This document shows, piece after piece, positions 5,859 through 7,996 of a stretch of 7,996 nt of DNA. Position 1 is the stretch's first letter. Each line of letters starts with the position of its first letter. The DNA is taken from the NCBI GenBank assembly GCA_964510785.1, contig CAZECM010000117.1:1-7996 (forward strand), written 5' to 3'. Source of the stretch: JAAYZM01 sp964510785 (GTDB lineage Bacteria > Actinomycetota > Actinomycetes > Actinomycetales > Cellulomonadaceae). Below the pieces are notes generated by a model. That model worked only from the letters and a program-made list of their open reading frames with translations. It did no database searches and had not been told where the DNA came from. The position numbers and the translations under genes are program-made.

Positions 5859-5865
5859 CGTCCCC

Positions 5866-7996
5866 ATGGCAAGCACGGGTGGTTCAGACTTCGTCCACCT
5901 CCACGTGCACACCGAGTACTCGATGCTCGACGGTGCGGCCCGCCTGGACGACCTCTTCGCGGAGACCGCGCGGCTCGGCCAGACCGCGATGGCGACCACG
6001 GACCACGGGTACCTCTTCGGCGCCTTCGACTTCTGGAAGAAGGCGAACGACCACGGCATCAAGCCGATCATCGGTGTCGAGGCCTACGTCACTCCCGGTA
6101 CGAGCCGCCACGACCGCACGCGTGTGCGCTGGGGCGAGGAGCACCAGAAGAGCGATGACGTCTCGGCAGGTGGTGCCTACACCCACCTGACGATGTGGGC
6201 GCGGACGACGCAGGGCATGCACAACCTGTTCCGCGCGAGCTCGCTCGCGTCGCTCGACGGCCAGATGGGCAAGTGGCCGCGCATGGACCGCGAGCTCCTG
6301 TCGACCTACTCCGAGGGGCTCATCGCCTCGACCGGCTGCCCTTCGGGCGAGGTGCAGACGCGACTGCGGCTCGGTCAGTACGACGAGGCGCGGCGCGCGG
6401 CGGGCGAGCTGCAGGACATCTTCGGCAAGGAGTACCTCTACGTCGAGCTCATGGACCACGAGCTCACGATCGAACGTCGCACGCGCGAGGACCTGCTCCG
6501 GCTCGCGAAGGACATCGGCGCCCCGCTGCTCGCCACGAACGACCTGCACTACGTGCGCAAGGAGGACTCGGGTTCGCAAGAGGCGCTGCTCGCGATCAAC
6601 TCGGGCACGACGCTCGCGGACCCCGACCGCTTCAAGTTCGACGGCGACGGGTACTACGTCAAGAGCGCCGCCGAGATGCGACGCGTCTGGTCGGAGCTGC
6701 CCGAGGCGTGCGACAACACCCTCCTCGTCGCCGAGCAGTGCGAGGTCAAGTTCCGCACGGCCGACGACGGCGCCAACTTCATGCCGCGCTTCGAGGTGCC
6801 CGCCGGTGAGGACGAGCAGTCCTGGTTCGTCAAGGAGGTCGAGACCGGGCTGCGCCGCCGCTACCGGACCGGCGTCCCGGACGACGTCCGCAAGCAGGCC
6901 GACTACGAGACGGGCGTCATCACGGAGCTCGGCTTCGCCGGGTACTTCCTCGTGGTCGCCGACTTCATCGCGTGGGCCCGCGGTCAGGGCATCCGCGTGG
7001 GCCCCGGTCGAGGTAGCGCCGCGGGGTCGATGGCCTCGTACGCGATGGGCATCACGGACCTGGACCCGCTCGAGCACGGTCTGATCTTCGAGCGCTTCCT
7101 CAACCCCGAGCGCGTCTCCTGGCCCGATGTCGACGTGGACTTCGACGAGCGCCGGCGTGGCGAGGTCATCCGGTACGTCACGGAGAAGTATGGCGAGGAC
7201 CGCGTCGCCCAGATCGTGACGTTCGGCACCATCAAGGCCAAGCAGGCCCTCAAGGACTCGAGCCGGCTGCTCGGCTTCCCGTTCGCGATGGGGGAGAAGC
7301 TCACGAAGGCGATGCCCCCTGCCGTCATGGGCAAGGAGATCTCGCTCTCGGGGATGTTCGACCCCAAGGACGAGCGCTACACGGAGGCGTCGGAGTTCCG
7401 GACGGTGCACGAGGCCGACGCCGACGCCCAGCGCGTGGTCGAGCTCGCTCGCGGCATCGAGGGCCTGANNNNNNNNNNCCGAGTCGCTCGGTCTGATCAA
7501 GATGGACTTCCTCGGCCTGCGCAACCTCACGGTGCTCGACGACGCGCTCGACAACATCGTCGCGAACGGCAAGGAACCCGTCGTCCTCGAGGACCTCGCC
7601 TACGACGACAAGGCCACCTACGAGCTGCTCGGCCGCGGCGACACGCTCGGGGTGTTCCAGCTCGACGGCGGGCCTATGCGTGCCTTGCTGCGCCAGCTAC
7701 GCCCCGACAACTTCGGTGACATCTCCGCCGTCATCGCGCTGTACCGCCCGGGCCCGATGGGCGTGAACTCGCACACCAACTACGCCCTGCGCAAGAACGG
7801 CTTGCAGGAGGCCGCGCCGATCCACCAGGAGCTCGCCGAGCCGCTCGCGGCGGTGCTCGACGAGACCTACGGCCTCGTCATCTACCAGGAGCAGGTGCAG
7901 AAGGCCGCCCAGGTGCTCGCGGGCTACACGCTCGGCCAGGCGGACCTGCTGCGGCGCGCGATGGGCAAGAAGAAGAAGGAGATCCTCGACAAGGAG
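5866..7996 (+). CDS. dnaE: DNA polymerase III alpha subunit DnaE1, incomplete (3' end outside window, internal gap)
   Basis: This is the catalytic subunit of the replicative polymerase. The ATG at 5866 gives MASTGGSDFVHLHVHTEYSMLDGA, the normal DnaE1 beginning. The N-terminal PHP domain has all nine expected metal ligands: His13, His15, Asp22, His47, Glu72, His107, Cys158, Asp226, His228. This form acts as the 3'-5' proofreading exonuclease in mycobacteria. The polymerase core shows GPGRGSAAGS (379-388) and PDVDVDF with catalytic Asp423 and Asp425. At 7469-7478 there are ten Ns. The protein resumes in another frame at 7481 (ESLGLIKMDFLGLRNLT, third catalytic Asp at 7505-7507), then GVFQLDGGPM, ALYRPGPMG, YGLVIYQEQVQ and RRAMGKKK up to the window edge. 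Some 706 residues are visible; actinobacterial DnaE1 is roughly 1,180. It is a real gene broken by an assembly gap, not a pseudogene. It is not DnaE2, given the complete PHP site. Confidence 0.96.
7469..7478. other. Assembly gap (ten Ns) inside dnaE
   Basis: The ten Ns do not represent the true gap length. The coding frame before them (codons starting at 5866 + 3n, last full codon 7465-7467) and after them (codons from 7481) differ, and the conserved GVHAAGV-type block expected here is absent. By comparison with E. coli DnaE, about 42 residues, roughly 125 nt, are missing. Confidence 0.93.

Noticed and set aside
5791..5865. 25-residue N-terminal extension of DnaE
   Set aside because: The extra residues cross the -10 box and have no family similarity; the ATG at 5866 starts the normal DnaE1 sequence.
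4669..7572. Long - strand open frames opposite rluD and dnaE (340 and 562 codons)
   Set aside because: They lie wholly antisense to proteins with full family signatures, and one runs through the N gap. Composition is typical of shadow frames.
7469..7719. True frameshift, pseudogene or intein insertion in dnaE
   Set aside because: The frame change coincides exactly with the N run, and clean conserved DnaE sequence resumes in the new frame. Nothing intein-like is visible.

Overview
This window is chromosomal core DNA from a very GC-rich actinobacterium. Gene order and protein details (actinobacterial FtsZ tail, Wag31-type DivIVA, DnaE1 with an intact PHP site) fit Micrococcales, perhaps Cellulomonadaceae or Promicromonosporaceae; the family is a guess from memory of similar proteins. 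All nine supported genes are on the + strand. I see no tRNA, rRNA, insertion sequence, phage gene or CRISPR array.

Layout. Positions 1-2748 are the end of the division and cell-wall (dcw) cluster: ftsZ (5' end outside the window), pgeF, sepF and yggT. divIVA (wag31) follows at 2904-3635. FtsZ, SepF and DivIVA are the Z-ring, its membrane anchor and the polar-growth scaffold; PgeF and YggT are their usual syntenic companions. The yggS/ylmE gene often found between pgeF and sepF is not here. After divIVA come two consecutive perfect hairpins (3655-3692 and 3708-3728), which probably end the division transcript.

A clear promoter (TTGTGA, 17-nt spacer, TACTCT) then starts a tight unit of dksA-like, lspA and rluD: a zinc-finger RNA-polymerase regulator, the lipoprotein signal peptidase and a 23S rRNA pseudouridine synthase. 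The gap between the first two is 5 nt; the last two overlap. An 87-nt spacer with a short tandem repeat and a small palindrome leads to dnaE, the replicative polymerase alpha subunit. Its -10 box sits only 7 nt upstream of the ATG, so its mRNA is probably leaderless. dnaE runs off the end of the window and is interrupted by ten Ns at 7469-7478. These are a scaffold placeholder: the frame changes across them and about 42 conserved residues are missing.

I found no previously undescribed system. The points most worth a second look are the mis-sized gap in dnaE, the leaderless dnaE start, the intact proofreading PHP site, the tandem hairpins plus promoter at 3655-3762, and the missing yggS.
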